The notes under the pieces were generated by a model, which was not told the DNA's origin, did not search any database, and saw only the letters and a list, made by a program, of their open reading frames with translations. DNA of 64,000 bases from Laguncularia racemosa (lineage: Eukaryota; Streptophyta; Magnoliopsida; Myrtales; Combretaceae), in NCBI GenBank assembly GCA_037954665.1, contig JBBMOL010000097.1:868001-932000 (forward strand). Reading direction: 5' to 3'. This document shows, one piece after another, positions 47,281 to 58,525 of the stretch. Position numbers and translations under genes: made by a program. The first letter of the stretch is position 1; every line of letters starts with the position of its first letter.

Positions 47281-50160
47281 TTTCCAATGTATAGAGAACG
47301 GAGATAGCTGGCTCCAAGATGTACCAAGTAGTAATCAAGTTCAAATTACTCAAGGAGAAACTACGACATCTTAATCACAGCGACTACTCCCAATTGTCCA
47401 ACTACGTAAAGGAAGCTAAGCACACCCTCCACTAGCTATAGTCCAACATCTATAGGATCAACGATATATCCCAAACGGAAGCTAAAAGAACTGCATTCAA
47501 GGAGTACTATCTATTAAAGAATGGTGAAGAATGCTTCTTCAAGCAGAAGTCAAGAATAAATTGGCTAAAGCTTGGGGATAAGAACACTTCTTTCTTTCAC
47601 AAATCCATACGGAACCACCATAATAGAAGCCACCTTTACCGCATCAGTCGAGAGGATGGTAGTGAAGCGGTAGGAGAAGAGCAGGTAAGGGATCTAGCAG
47701 TTACCCACTTCCAACAACTCTACAACAAAACGTACCCTCCAATCAACAAGGAGGAGATCTGCAACCTAGTAACGTGGAGGCTTAATGATCAGTAGAAAGA
47801 AGAGTTGCAAGCACCATACTCGAACGAGGAAATCAAATGGGGATTTTTCTCCCAAGCAAACGAGAAAGCTTCTAGCCCGGATGGATACACAACTCTCTTT
47901 TTTAAGGAGACATGGGGAACAATAGGCCAAGACCTCACCTCTGCCATAAAGGAATTCCTCAACTCGGGGCACCTACTTGAGGAATTAAATTCTACCATTC
48001 TCACATTGGATCCCAAGAACCCCAATCCCACCAACATATGAGAGTTTATACCCATTGCATGCTGCAATGTGCTTTACAAGGTGACGTTCAAGGTACTTGC
48101 TGCCCGTCTTAAGAAGGTCTTACCTTCATTGATTGGAAGAGAGCAAGCCGCCTTTATCCCACGACGTAAGATCACATATAACATTTTCATCGCCTAGGAA
48201 TTGATGGCCAGATATCAAACACAAATAGGAGTGCCCCATTGCACATTGAAGGTCAATATCTAAAAGGCTTATGATTCTATAAGATGGGATTTCATAATCG
48301 AAGTGCTGAGGACTATGCAATTCCCACCCCACTTCTGTAATCTTATAGAGTAGTGCATAACCATTACAAAATTCTCTATCAACATCAATGAGGAATTGGT
48401 AAGCTGTTTTCTAAGCAAGTAGGGCCTAAGACAGGGTGATCCAATATCTTCATACTTATTTGTTGCAGGCATGGAAGTCCTCTCCACCCTACTTCGAAGA
48501 CTCATTTCCAACCCTACCTTCTCCCCCCACTAGAGATGCAAACCAGAGCGCCTAACCCACTTGTGCTTTGCAAATGACCTCTTGATCTTTGCTAGGGGTA
48601 ATGTTGAATCCATATCCTTGATTAAGGATGCCCTCCAGCAGTTTCAAGCACTCTCAGGTCTTGTAGCTAACAGCTCTATATTCTTCTCCAACATCCCCTC
48701 CAAGATCAAGCAATGCATTCTACAGGTCACCCATTATCAGGAAGGCAAACTTCCAGTATGGTACCTAGGAGTCCCACTCCTTTCCACTAAGCTCAAAATG
48801 GAGGACTGTGACACTTTGGTGGATAGAATCCTAGCACGCATCACCTCATAGACGTCGAAGTTCCTATCTTATGCAGGTCGACTACAGCTAGTTAGATCAA
48901 TCATCTTCTCAATGTAGGTCTACTGGAGTTCTATCTTTCTTCTACCTAAGAAGATAATGGCCAGGGTAGAACAGCTTATCAGGAACTTTCTTTGGAGTGG
49001 AACCCCTCACACAGTTTCCAAAGCCAAGGTCAGGTGGGAAGAAGTCTACTAGCCAATCAAATGCGGTGGCCTAGGGATTCCTAACCTTTATCTATGGAAC
49101 AAAGCTCTACAGATCAAGCATATCTAGCACCTATGCAAAAGTGGACATTGAAGCCTATGGCCTAAATGGGTGCAATCAACATTGCTGAAGGGCAAAAGCT
49201 TTCGGTCGTCACGAGCCCCAACCATATGTTCTTGGACTTAGAAGAAGCTCCTAAAGTTAAGACCCCTAATACGTAGTAGCTTCCAATGGCAACTAAGAGA
49301 CGACCTATTCATCTTTGTATGGTTAGACTTTTGGCTACCCACGGGTCCTCTAGACAACCTATTCAGTTCAAGACAAATCAGAAGCTCAGGTATCCCGATA
49401 TTGGCCAAGCTATGCTCTATTATGGATAACAACACATGGCGACTACCAAATAATCCACCCTAGTCAGATATCCACATCCTGGCTCACATCTAGCCTAATC
49501 ATTCAATCCCCAACTAAATTTGGTGGATCCACACAATATTAGGAGAGTACACCATCAAGAGTGGATACTTCTTCCTTAAACCAGCATGATCAACAGTCCC
49601 TTGGTACAAAATAATATGGAACAAATCTACCATTCCAAGGTACTCTTTCATATTATGGCTAGCTTGATTAGGGAAATTATCTACTCTTGACAAACTGATT
49701 GCATGGGGAATAGCTACATCCTCAACATGCTACCTATGTCAACAGGCAGCTGAAGACCACTCACACCTCTTCTTCAGTTGCAACTACTCATCTCAAGTGT
49801 GGTAGCAAGTGTGCGATGTTGCCCAATGTCCTCCTCCATGTAAGAATTGGCAAGGTGCCAAAAGAGTACTATTAGCAACGGCTCAATCATCCACCAAACT
49901 CCATTAGACATGGAGAGCAAACCTTGTTGCTGTAGTCTACTGCATATGGAGAACACGTAACAAAGTCTGACTTGGAAGTAGTCCTCCCAGCATCTCACTT
50001 TTGGCCAACCAAATCAAATCTTATGTTTGTAGGATATAATTTGGTAGTGCTATCATTATACCAACTATGAGTTTGGGTTTAGTGTTGTATTTGTATTCCT
50101 AACCGTCTTTGACGGATGTATCCTCGTTTTCAATCAATAAATTATAAATTATCCAAAAAA
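47281..50160 (+). mobile_element. 5'-truncated LINE nested in the gypsy integrase
   Basis: Conceptual translation parallels ORF2 of the intronic LINE from its endonuclease-RT linker to the C-terminus: KWGFFSQANEKASSPDGYTT, GREQAAFIP, GLRQGDPISSYLF, LCFANDLLIFARG and CYLCQQAAEDHSHLFF. The FADD active site is changed to FAND. By eye there are about 24 in-frame stops, about 17 of them TAG, many at Trp or Gln positions of the intact relative. The 3' end TTATCCAAAAAA is the same as in the intronic copy. The word GCTATAG (up to AAAGCTATAG with the tail) at 47,271-47,280 recurs at 50,161 as target duplication. The integrase frame resumes immediately after. Confidence 0.9.
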
Positions 50161-50900
50161 GCTATAGACCAACAGTGGCAAGCTTCAAGAAAGAACACAT
50201 CATCTACTGCTTTGGAATCATAAAGCGCATTCTTTCAAACAAATGCACACCTTTCATCATTTTGCACGTACAACAACTGTTGACCTCCTACAACATTGAT
50301 CATGTGAAGTCTACACCTTACTGCCCGAAGGGAAATGGTTAAATAGAAGCAACAACTAAGACTTCTAGAAGTACTTGGTCATATGGTGCATGAAAATCAT
50401 AAAGAATGGCATGATAAGCTACTATTGGCACTGTAAGCATACAAGACATCTAAGTGAAGCCCCCAACCCCTTCTCTTTAGTATATGGATGTGAGGCGATG
50501 ATTCCTATAAAAGTCTTAGTTCCATTTGCAAGATTTCCCATCAATGCCACGTATGCTTGATCTTGAAGCTCTAGAAAAGCTAAGTGTCACCTTGCCAATT
50601 ATCAACAACGATTAAGTTTGATTTATGATTGTTTGGTCAGGAAGCAATTCTTTTAGTAAGATGACATTGTACTTTGTGCAACAGAGCAAGTGCAGTGAGG
50701 TATTCTAGTACCAAAGTTTACACTGAAGTAAGAAGGCCCCTCATAGTTCATGATGCTCATGACAATAGCTACTGCAAACTTTTGAGCCCAACAATTGATA
50801 AAGTTACTGTACTACACTTTTCAATTTTCGATACATTAAAAAGTTTCATATGTGAATTCAAAGATGTATTTGCAATTTATTATGAATAATATATATAGCT
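50161..50900 (+). pseudogene. Integrase remnant, second part (catalytic core and C-terminal region)
   Basis: FKKEHIIYCFGIIKRILSN, YNIDHVKSTPYCPKGNG, a stop, IEATTKT and NPFSLVYGCEAMIPIKVLVP. These continue the core interrupted at 47,280, with the core Glu in IEAT still visible. Downstream to about 50,900, blocks such as EQVQ and PKFTLK correspond to the integrase C-terminal region. Stops and frameshifts are frequent. Confidence 0.75.
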
Positions 50901-51650
50901 TGCATTGTTAAAACCTTTTTAATGGTTTCTCTATTCTTTACTTATTTTGTTGCTACAAAGTTAGAGAGTTATCTCCTTAGCATATAAATATGATTAATTA
51001 CCACCTCTTATGTTGCTGTCACATGCTTAAAGCAAGTGCTCCCAAATGCATAATGAAATACTTAACCCACAAAATTGTATATAGCAATTTAGAAATAAAG
51101 AATAAATGGTTATGTATTAGGAAATACCCTCTTAACCATTGATGCTAATGTGTTGAACTATTTAATAAACACCACTATTGCTGCTTAAGTGCGATTGATC
51201 GTTTCAACCATTTAATATATTGTTGCTACCAAGTGAGGGCTTTGCTCCAAAGCACAACATGATGACTTAAATAAATTCTATGTAATTATGATTAGCATCA
51301 CCCATGGCAAATATAAGTGAATAAGCAATAATCATGTAGAGAGAAAAATAAAGAGAAATAACTTTATTGATTCCAATACAATGCTTTGGAATGAAAAAAC
51401 AAAGAACATAATCATACTAAACTAAGGAAGACAATCTAGGCCTACTGAGGACTTAAGGTTTGTATCTCTTAGAAGTGTCTTCATCTTATGATTTGTTGCT
51501 TTAATTGCTTCTTGTAACTCCCACACCTTACCCATCAACTCATTATGCTGTCTTTTGACAATATAATAACTCAACAATGTTTTAGCTTTAACAGCAATGG
51601 GCTCTAAGCTGTTAATCTTGAATCTTAGAAGGCTAGCTCCCTCTACGCAC
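50900..51650. other. Non-coding part of the 3' region of the Tat-type element
   Basis: AT-rich sequence after integrase with no recognisable frame. It belongs to the extended region between integrase and the 3' LTR that Tat-group elements carry. Confidence 0.4.
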
Positions 51651-51658
51651 TTAATTAA

Positions 51659-52592
51659 TTACTTAAGTTTTGCCTCTGTCAAAGAATTCCAAGGTCTATT
51701 CAGTAATAGCATGACCTCCCCCAACATCTTCACCATAGTGCAAGCTAGCTCAGTCTCTAACACGAGGGACTCAGCCCAAAAATCTCTATCTATAGCATTA
51801 AGGGTCATAAGAGTTATATTTGAGAATGGATAAGAGTACTTACTTTTGTCCATAACCCAAGCAAAAAACCTGAAGCCTATCTTTCCTCTACTCCTAAAAA
51901 AAGTATGTAAGCCAAAAAAAGAAGCACGACCTCTTCTTGATGTTGCGAGTAGCCTTCAAGGCATCCAGTAATGATACTTGAAAACTATGCTCATTATGAA
52001 ACACTTTAGCAGAAGTAATGTTGGTTTGCCTAAAACTATTCAAATTTAGGAGAATAACCACATCCTCAAGTATTGGGATGATTTCCTCCCAGGAAATGAT
52101 GAATGTGTAAGTCTAAGTACTTCATCGGTAAATGATTGCCTACTACACTTCCAACCCACTCATATGTGGGAACCATAGGCGAGTAGAAGTAATGATGGCA
52201 CAAAAGATTCCAACCTTCTCCAAAAGAGTCATATACTCTAACTTTGAAATGATATATTCTACCTAAGATTTCCACCTAGAGGGTAGCTACTTAAGAAATG
52301 CAAACTGTGTGATAGAAAGAGGAAGTTCCCTTCTTTCATTCCTAAAGTGCAAGATCGAATTTGCATTGATGGTATCTCTTGAGTTAGCATGAGGCTTGCA
52401 TCCGATAAAGCAAAGCATATCGTTAGTGCGAGTCGTCTCATAGAGCTCTTGATGTTTGATTTTATCCGAAAATGTATCTTCAGAGATAGTCTCATCCAAC
52501 CACGTATCCTGAGAACTCAAGATTGGCGGTAGATGTCCAACTAAGTGCACTAGCAAGTCTCTTTGCTTGATTATTTCTGTGCCTTTCCCCAT
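51659..52592 (-). pseudogene. Broken antisense open region in the 3' part of the Tat-type element
   Basis: On the minus strand a reading frame starts at 52,592 (MGKGTEIIKQRDLLVHL) and continues through RDTINANSILHFRNERREL. After stops and shifts come EYIISKLEYMTLLEK, SAKVFHNEHSFQVSLLDALK and LACTMVKMLGEVML down to about 51,660. The remnants are collinear and look like one former protein of 300 residues or more. I do not recognise its family. Some Tat-group elements such as Grande are known to carry an antisense gene in this position, which makes an element-encoded accessory gene more likely than a host gene. It is not functional now. Confidence 0.5.
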
Positions 52593-52997
52593 TGATTTAC
52601 AGTATTGCCATGATGTCTACAAAGGATTTAAATGCGAAGGTTATCGTATTCCCCCTCCTATACAAAAGAAGATCCATGCTCTTGTTATATCAGAATACCA
52701 TCGGATCAATCAAGAATGTTCCATTGTAGGGTTCTTATCAAGATGGTCCGGGATTTGGCTTTGAAAAAGTGACAGCAGGCGTTGGTGTTGGAGTGATCAT
52801 GCTGCTACTCTTGGAGGGCAAAGGCATTGGCCTATTGACAAGGATTTTGTAATCCACTTTGGATCCATTCTTTCGGCAAAAGACATTCTTCCATGTCAAG
52901 CTGTGGAATGCAATTTAAGTATGAATTTCAGGATGACAAATACAAAGGGAGATGATGCCACAACGACTCTCAACTTGACTGAGCTCAGCATGCAGCT

Positions 52998-53134
52998 TCT
53001 CGAGTGAATGCCACTATTTCTCATCAAGTTAATTAGTGATAAGCCTACAGTTCTGGCAACAAAAACTTTCACATCATTGCTCGAAGCCAGTTCGCCTAGA
53101 TAAGTGGCCATGGACAGTTTAGTCTCAGGAGGCC
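52998..53134 (-). pseudogene. Captured exon piece of a U-box/ARM-repeat protein gene (internal part)
   Basis: Minus-strand text reads CCTGAGACTAAACTG onwards as PPETKLSMATYLGELASSND, then VARTVGLSLINLMRNSG and HSRE. This matches the ARM-repeat region of plant U-box E3 ubiquitin ligases of the PUB43/44 type. It is preceded by ATAATTACAG, an apparent intact splice acceptor at the conserved phase, so genomic DNA rather than mRNA was copied. Similarity stops abruptly after HSRE, where unrelated element sequence begins. Confidence 0.75.
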
Positions 53135-53140
53135 CTGTAA

Positions 53141-53464
53141 TTATTTAGAGAACTTATCAACATGTTTCTGGATGCCTATCCCACGTTGGGGGAAGATCGC
53201 AGAGAAATTTGGTATTTTATCAACATGCTTCAAGGCTCGCTCCACAATCTGCCTTGCTCTGTAATCACCACGCCGGAATGCATCGATGAGTGCCGTACTC
53301 ACATTTTGATCTGCAGATACATCATATGCTATTTCCTCTATTCGTAACAGTCTCTCAACTGTCCAGAACGATCTCTTTCTCAAGTTTTCCGTTCGATTCT
53401 CAAGTAACACACCGAGAATAGGTCCGACACTCTCTATATCAATCAAGATGGCAACCCCTTATGG
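53141..53464 (-). pseudogene. Captured piece of a U-box/ARM-repeat protein gene (C-terminal part)
   Basis: The minus-strand frame contains GPILGVLLENRTENLRKRSF, ERLLRIEEIAYDVSADQNVS, TALIDAFRRGDYRARQIVER and ALKHVDKIPNFSAIFPQRG. This is the C-terminus of a PUB43/44-type U-box protein. It lies upstream, in its own reading direction, of the internal piece at 52,998-53,134, although in a normal gene it would follow it. It has no U-box and no start of its own, so it cannot make a functional ligase. Confidence 0.8.
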
Positions 53465-55255
53465 GATGGAAGGCGCTCATGTTGATGGAAGGAACAATTT
53501 ACGCATTCTTAAGGAATGTTCGAATTTATTTCCTGCTACAGGTAATGATAAAGCAGAGCTTGGCATCATTGAGGCAGTTACTATTGAACTTTTAGAACGT
53601 GGAGTTACTCTCCTTCCCATGCAGTTCAGGTAAATAAAAAATCCCATGAAGATCATCAAAATGGCAATAACAAGTCAACTAGGAGCTTATTTGCATGTGG
53701 ATGAATTAATTGAGGTTTCTGAACTTAAAGAATCTCACCTGCAACTGAGGAGCAAGCACGCCCGCTATTTGCTGTCCTTAATCAATTCTCTCGGAAGATG
53801 AGGAAGAACTAACTGCCTAGGACGGCCCCTGGATTTCTTTCTTCTTCAACTGCCCTGTTCCGACCAGACTGGTCCTACAACATCTGGCAACGCGATTCCG
53901 ATTGCTGGAACAAGATCGTGTGGTGACGTTTTTGAACCACAAAAAATGTCACGGGTAGTTGATAATTCGGCTTCAAAGAGGCACATGCCTTAACGAATAG
54001 GATCAAGCTGCGCTACGATCCCTATGGTTATTAGCAAACAATTTCCTGTGGTGATGGAATTAAAAATAAAAAGAAGATGATGAAGAAGGAAAGAAGGGTT
54101 ATTAAATTTACTGTTGTGATTAGTTGCTGAGGAGCTAGAGAAGTCGCAGCCGTTGATGTCCGAAATCCAACCTCCTACAACCTGTCAAAGGACCAAGAAG
54201 AACTATGAAAAACGAAACTAGAATGAATGAAAAAAGAAGAAGAAGAAGAAGAAGAAGAAGAAAAAAAAAAGGGAAGGAAGAAAGAGCGAAGCCATCATCA
54301 CCAATTTAGAGTCGAGCCAAGCGAACTCGGATTGGAAAAATACATACCATAAAGATACATATAACTTATGTAAAGAAATTTATTGATAAAGTTTAAAGAT
54401 CTTAAATGTGTTTAAATTATGATAATAATATTTGAATTCATATGGTGGTGATATTTGATAAGATTTGGCTAAGTTAGAGAAGATTTGGAAGCCTGTGGAA
54501 AGATTTAAGACTAATTCTATTTTGATATTGATGCATCTCTATCTTAAGAGCTTTGAAGGATTATAACTTTTCACTTATGTAAAGTTATGAAGCTTATAAT
54601 ATATTGAAAAAGACTGATTTGAGTCTACTATATCTGGGATCAAACCAATATGTTGTTTGCCCCATTTTTTTGGGTCAAATTTATGTGTTTTCATAACTTA
54701 CTAAACTGATAAAATTCGTTTTTTGAACCAAGATGATCTTTCTTTCTTTATTTCGTTTTTCAAACCACTATGTTGAACCAAGATGATCATTACACATGCA
54801 TTTGAGACATTCAACAATATATGAAGAGCATGGAGAAACCTATTGAAAATCCAATCTTAATAATTATATTGTAAGAAATATCATGACCTCAAGCAATTTT
54901 GTACTCCATTCCTCTCAAGTGATATTGTATTTCAATCTCAGGCAATATCTATATTCGATTGGCCAAAGCGACACACACAATTAGGTGGTGCTACAAGCTT
55001 GCACATTGAGAGAAAAATCTAAATTATATGCAATGTTAGTGCCAGACTCTTGTAATATGAATCGTGCAAACATATATGCAGTAGCAATGCAGCAATTCTA
55101 TAAGTGAGTATATGCCATAATGTATGTAGTAGCAATGCAACAATTCTATAAGTGCATATATGCCAAGCAATTTTTTTCTTAGTCATTAGAAAGACTTATT
55201 TGATAACCAAATCCCTTCGACTTAGTTCAAAAGACTTTAGTTAGTAGGCAAAAAA
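53465..55255. other. Rest of the 3' region of the Tat-type element
   Basis: Positions 53,448-53,640 are open on both strands for about 60 codons, but I recognise neither product. Positions 53,700-54,330 are richer in G+C with a (GAA)n run at about 54,236-54,262, and read like the leader or UTR of a host gene, perhaps part of the captured DNA. 54,340-55,255 is AT-rich with no gene; a repeated word (CAATGCAGCAATTCTATAAG / CAATGCAACAATTCTATAAG, about 55,085 and 55,133) shows a short local duplication. Confidence 0.35.
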
Positions 55256-55928
55256 TATAGAAGGCTGAAAATATTACATAAATATATTAAGCTAAGCCCA
55301 TTAATGATTTGACTTAACTCATCAGGCTAGATAATAAGGCTTAATGAGTTCAGTCCAATTATTAGGATGACTAAAGGCGAATTAACTTGGTCAACTCAAA
55401 ATAAGGATCATTAGACTGGTCATCCACATGCAACCTTTCTTAGGTAGGTTCATGCACTTATAAGGAAGGCTATTGGCCTTAACCCTATAACAAACTCATT
55501 AGAATAACCATAGAATAAGTAGACTCCATCTCGTTCGTTGATTACTAAGGTGATCTGATGGATGTCATTAGATTCAAGAATATAAATACTTAGCCATTCC
55601 TCCTTTTTAAGGGATTTTTTTTTTTTTAAGATTAGAAAAACGGTATTTCACTAAGAACTCTCTTTTTTCAAAAAGTCAAATAAGAGTTCAAGCAAAAAAT
55701 AGTCTCCATTGCCTGAGAACTGCAAAGTTGATACTTGAGACTCCCTTAGCTCTCTTATTTGTGACTTGTGCATTCGAAACTCTCAAGATTGCTTATTTCT
55801 CTTTTCTGTCACTCTCTTCCTAATCATCCCATTGCATGCTATCTTTACATTGCTTCTTTGAAGTCACATGCAATACGATATCTTTGTAATACTCATGTGA
55901 TTACTTCTATCAAAACCCCCCTTCAACA
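55256..55928 (+). repeat. 3' LTR of the Tat-type element
   Basis: 673 bp aligning end to end with 41,394-42,057; starts TATAGAAGGCTG (TG changed to TA) and ends TTCAACA. No clear polypurine tract precedes it. Confidence 0.85.
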
Positions 55929-56154
55929 ATACCTAAAGTTTAAATTTCCCAAATGTTGTATTTGATTAAACTTTCATTTGTCAAGTTTAGTACCTTCATA
56001 AGAAAATGCGGCAAACACTTATTGGTCAAAGAGTACAAGTTCAAGGTAAGGTAGTAAATTTGATAAGTAAAAATTCGATGAAGTATGACATTTAGCAACT
56101 TTTGACTTTAGATATAAAATTGCAAAAACACCCAAGAGTGATTTTGTTGTCACT
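55929..56154. mobile_element. Right part of the MITE-like element split by the gypsy insertion
   Basis: It continues the copy begun at 41,279: AAAGTTTAAATTTCCCAAAT corresponds to the second internal sub-block of the 27,605 copy, then GATAAGTAAAAATTCGAT and a right end AAACACCCAAGAGTGAT. It shows that the gypsy element landed inside an older repeat. Confidence 0.6.
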
Positions 56155-57185
56155 TTTTTTTTTCAGTTCGTATAAAATTTGCAACAGGTGTTTTTAACTA
56201 ACTAGATTACATTTACATGGGTATATTAGTCGAGCTATAACTATTTGCTGAGCCAATAAGAGCGATTTACAACATCGGTGGACAGCTGAACTCTAAGGGG
56301 AAACCACCGGTACCACAACCATGAGGTTGTCCAATCATTTTACTTAGTAGTTGTTCACATGAGAACTTCGGCCCGGGATTACCCACGCTTCTATATTTTG
56401 ATTCCAAGGCTACCACTGACCTTGACCAGTATTAAATATTATAAAATTAAGGTGGTGAGGACTTACGGAGATATGGAGTAAAGCTTTACAGACATTATAA
56501 AAATATTAAGAAATCGGTTTCGGTCATCAGTTTTTTCTAGAAACAAACTGAAACAAAAAATGGACAGATATGACGGAACCCATCTCAAGTGCGACTCTGA
56601 AGAACCAGAAAACATTCCCAAAATTGGGATTTAATATCCGTTGATTTCTTTCAAAACAAACCAATTGTCTATGTGCTACATTGAACATAAAAAAAATGAG
56701 CCAGACTGAAAAATTCAAATTTTGTTTTGGCTGTGATCGGTTTCTAGTCCAGCTTCAGTAGAAACTCCAACAAGCAAAGCCAGGCGTCATTCTGATAACA
56801 ATTCTAGCAAAGATTCTGTATCATTCAAATCGTAACTGCATGGCACAGCGTATGAATCCAGCTAACTTACGATTAAACGATGCACACTCAGAGATACCTC
56901 ACATTGGATGAACGTGTCTTGAATTTCAGTAAAGTCGAGTTGAATGTAACTACCAAGAAAATATCAAAACAATCACCTATAAGAACTATTAACTCTGCAT
57001 GCCCATCTCGAAATACTAGTGACTTAACGCACATGCCCTTCTCAAAAAGACTAATGACTAACTAATGCACACCATCTAGGGCTTGCGTGGATATACACAA
57101 GGAAATCCATCAATCTCAAAAATTGCAACACTGAGCATACACCCCATTTTCTGACATTCTGACAATTATCGGACATCTGATTCAG
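56155..57185. other. Spacer and 3' flank of the Rab gene
   Basis: No gene is recognised. The part next to 57,185 should include the 3' untranslated region of the minus-strand Rab gene. Confidence 0.4.
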
Positions 57186-57627
57186 TCATGATCTACAGCA
57201 AGTTTTGCTTTTTGGGATTTCCTGTGCCGGTCCAGGAACAATGATTTTCTTACCAGAAAGAGCGGCTGGGTTGCCATTACTTTGATCTTCTCCAGGAGCT
57301 AGGTTTTTCCTGTTCATAATGTTGAATATCTCAGTCAACACAGTCAAGAATGCCGTCTCAACATTAGTTGCTTCCAATGCTGAGGTTTCCAAGAAGAAAA
57401 GACCTTCCTTCTCAGCAAATTCTTTGGCATCTTCAGTGGGGACAGACCGCTGTTCCTCAAGATCAGTTTTGTTACCAATCAGGATGATGACGATGTTCTT
57501 ATCTGCATGGCTACGCAACTCTTCCAGCCAACGAGGTATGTGATCAAAAGTCTGGCGCTTGGTTATATCATAAACCAGCATTGCCCCAACGGCGCCCCTG
57601 TAGTATGCACTAGTAACAGCTCTATAT
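57186..57627 (-). CDS. RABA4: Rab GTPase of the RABA4 group, last exon only
   Basis: The exon runs from 57,627 down to the stop at 57,186-57,188. It begins within an Arg codon right after an acceptor (GAACAG), the usual intron position between the switch II sequence AGQER and YRAVTSAYYRG. It supplies the G4 guanine-specificity motif NKTD (in LIGNKTDLEEQ), the G5 motif ETSALEATNVETAF and the C-terminal double cysteine KTCCRS for geranylgeranylation. The first exon, with the P-loop, switch I and DTAGQ, should lie at higher coordinates. I could not find it up to 64,000, so the intron exceeds 6.3 kb or the gene is broken. RABA4 proteins act in trans-Golgi/early endosome traffic to the cell surface, including polarised growth. 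The long hypervariable tail before the cysteines fits RABA4. No lesion is seen in the exon. Confidence 0.88.
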
Positions 57628-58460
57628 CTGTTCATTAGGCCAAAAGCAGAAGGGAATCAGTGGCAGCCCAACAAATTAGAAAATCACACGAGAAAAGTCA
57701 CAGAAACACCTTAACTTAGAGTGCCAAAACATCAAAGCCACACCACAATCATATTAAATTTGGTTTCAAAATAGACAAGTCTACTTAAACTTATAGATTT
57801 TTTATGGTTTTATGTTTTATACTTTATTCTCTGTATGTGCAGGCATCAACGAAGGCCCTTATTGTGTGCAAATAGTCAAACGAGTGGTCAATTAAGAATG
57901 CAGGGAATTGAATACAACACCTCCCACTATGATACCATTGTGTTTTGGTCAGAATGTATTGGGTAAAATAAAACCCCACCAAAATAATCAAAATATATAA
58001 ATACATTAATTCCCTTGATTACATCTCTTGATGAATTCTAGTAGATTCCTCAAATCCTAAGGAAAATTATGGAAAAAGCTAAAATCACAATCATCTCAAA
58101 AGTGCAAACTCAGTGTTAGTAGGGACAAAATAAAACGATGATCTTAATCCAAAGACCATATATGTCTCTGATCTATCATATTTACTTTGAAAAATTAGAG
58201 AGAGATGATAGAGAGGGAAAGTGATAGATAATAGGTACTGGGTGAATTTGGCTATGTATAATTTCTTTAGGATATGTAGTTCTATTTATTTTCAAATAAC
58301 TGTTACAAATAATGCTAATTAAACCATTTTTTTCTGCCTCTTGCTTTTCTTCACATGCATAAATAAGTTAAGATCTTGCGATACATTGGATTAGAACCAA
58401 CTTCCTTCAGTGGATGGGGAACATCAGTGTACCTACTCTGTAAGGGAGTTAGAATTAATC
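57628..58460. other. Non-coding DNA, probably within the Rab intron
   Basis: AT-rich sequence with no recognisable exon or RNA. If the first Rab exon lies to the right of the window, everything from 57,628 to 64,000 is intron. Confidence 0.4.
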
Positions 58461-58525
58461 CCTATCTAGAAATTAGAATTAAGCACCACCCTATAATTTG
58501 TATAGATGATTCAAATACCTACTCT
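58461..58525 (+). repeat. Partial unit of the 153-bp repeat, left of the foldback arms
   Basis: CCTATCTAGAAATTAGAATT and AAGCACCACCCTATAATTTG match the inverted-orientation units at 59,340-59,420 and 59,517-59,590. Confidence 0.75.

Larger units (their letters stand above)
41394..55928 (+). mobile_element. Ty3/gypsy retrotransposon, Tat lineage, decayed
   Basis: 14.5 kb between two LTRs (41,394-42,057 and 55,256-55,928), including a nested LINE of 2.9 kb. The order is LTR, primer site, gag, protease remnant, reverse transcriptase, RNase H, second RNase H, integrase, a long 3' non-standard region, LTR. The integrase after the polymerase defines Ty3/gypsy; the additional archaeal-type RNase H and the long 3' region are features of the Tat group (Ogre, Retand, Grande). 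A 5-bp target duplication with one difference (ATACT and ATACC) flanks it. Every coding domain carries stops and frameshifts, and the LTRs have diverged clearly, so the insertion is old. A related solo LTR is at 23,784-24,390. Confidence 0.85.

Noticed and set aside
53448..53633. A plus-strand frame of 61 codons starting MATPYGMEG next to the U-box pieces
   Set aside because: It is open and not low-complexity, but I cannot match it to any family and it lies in captured, rearranged DNA; not called as a gene.
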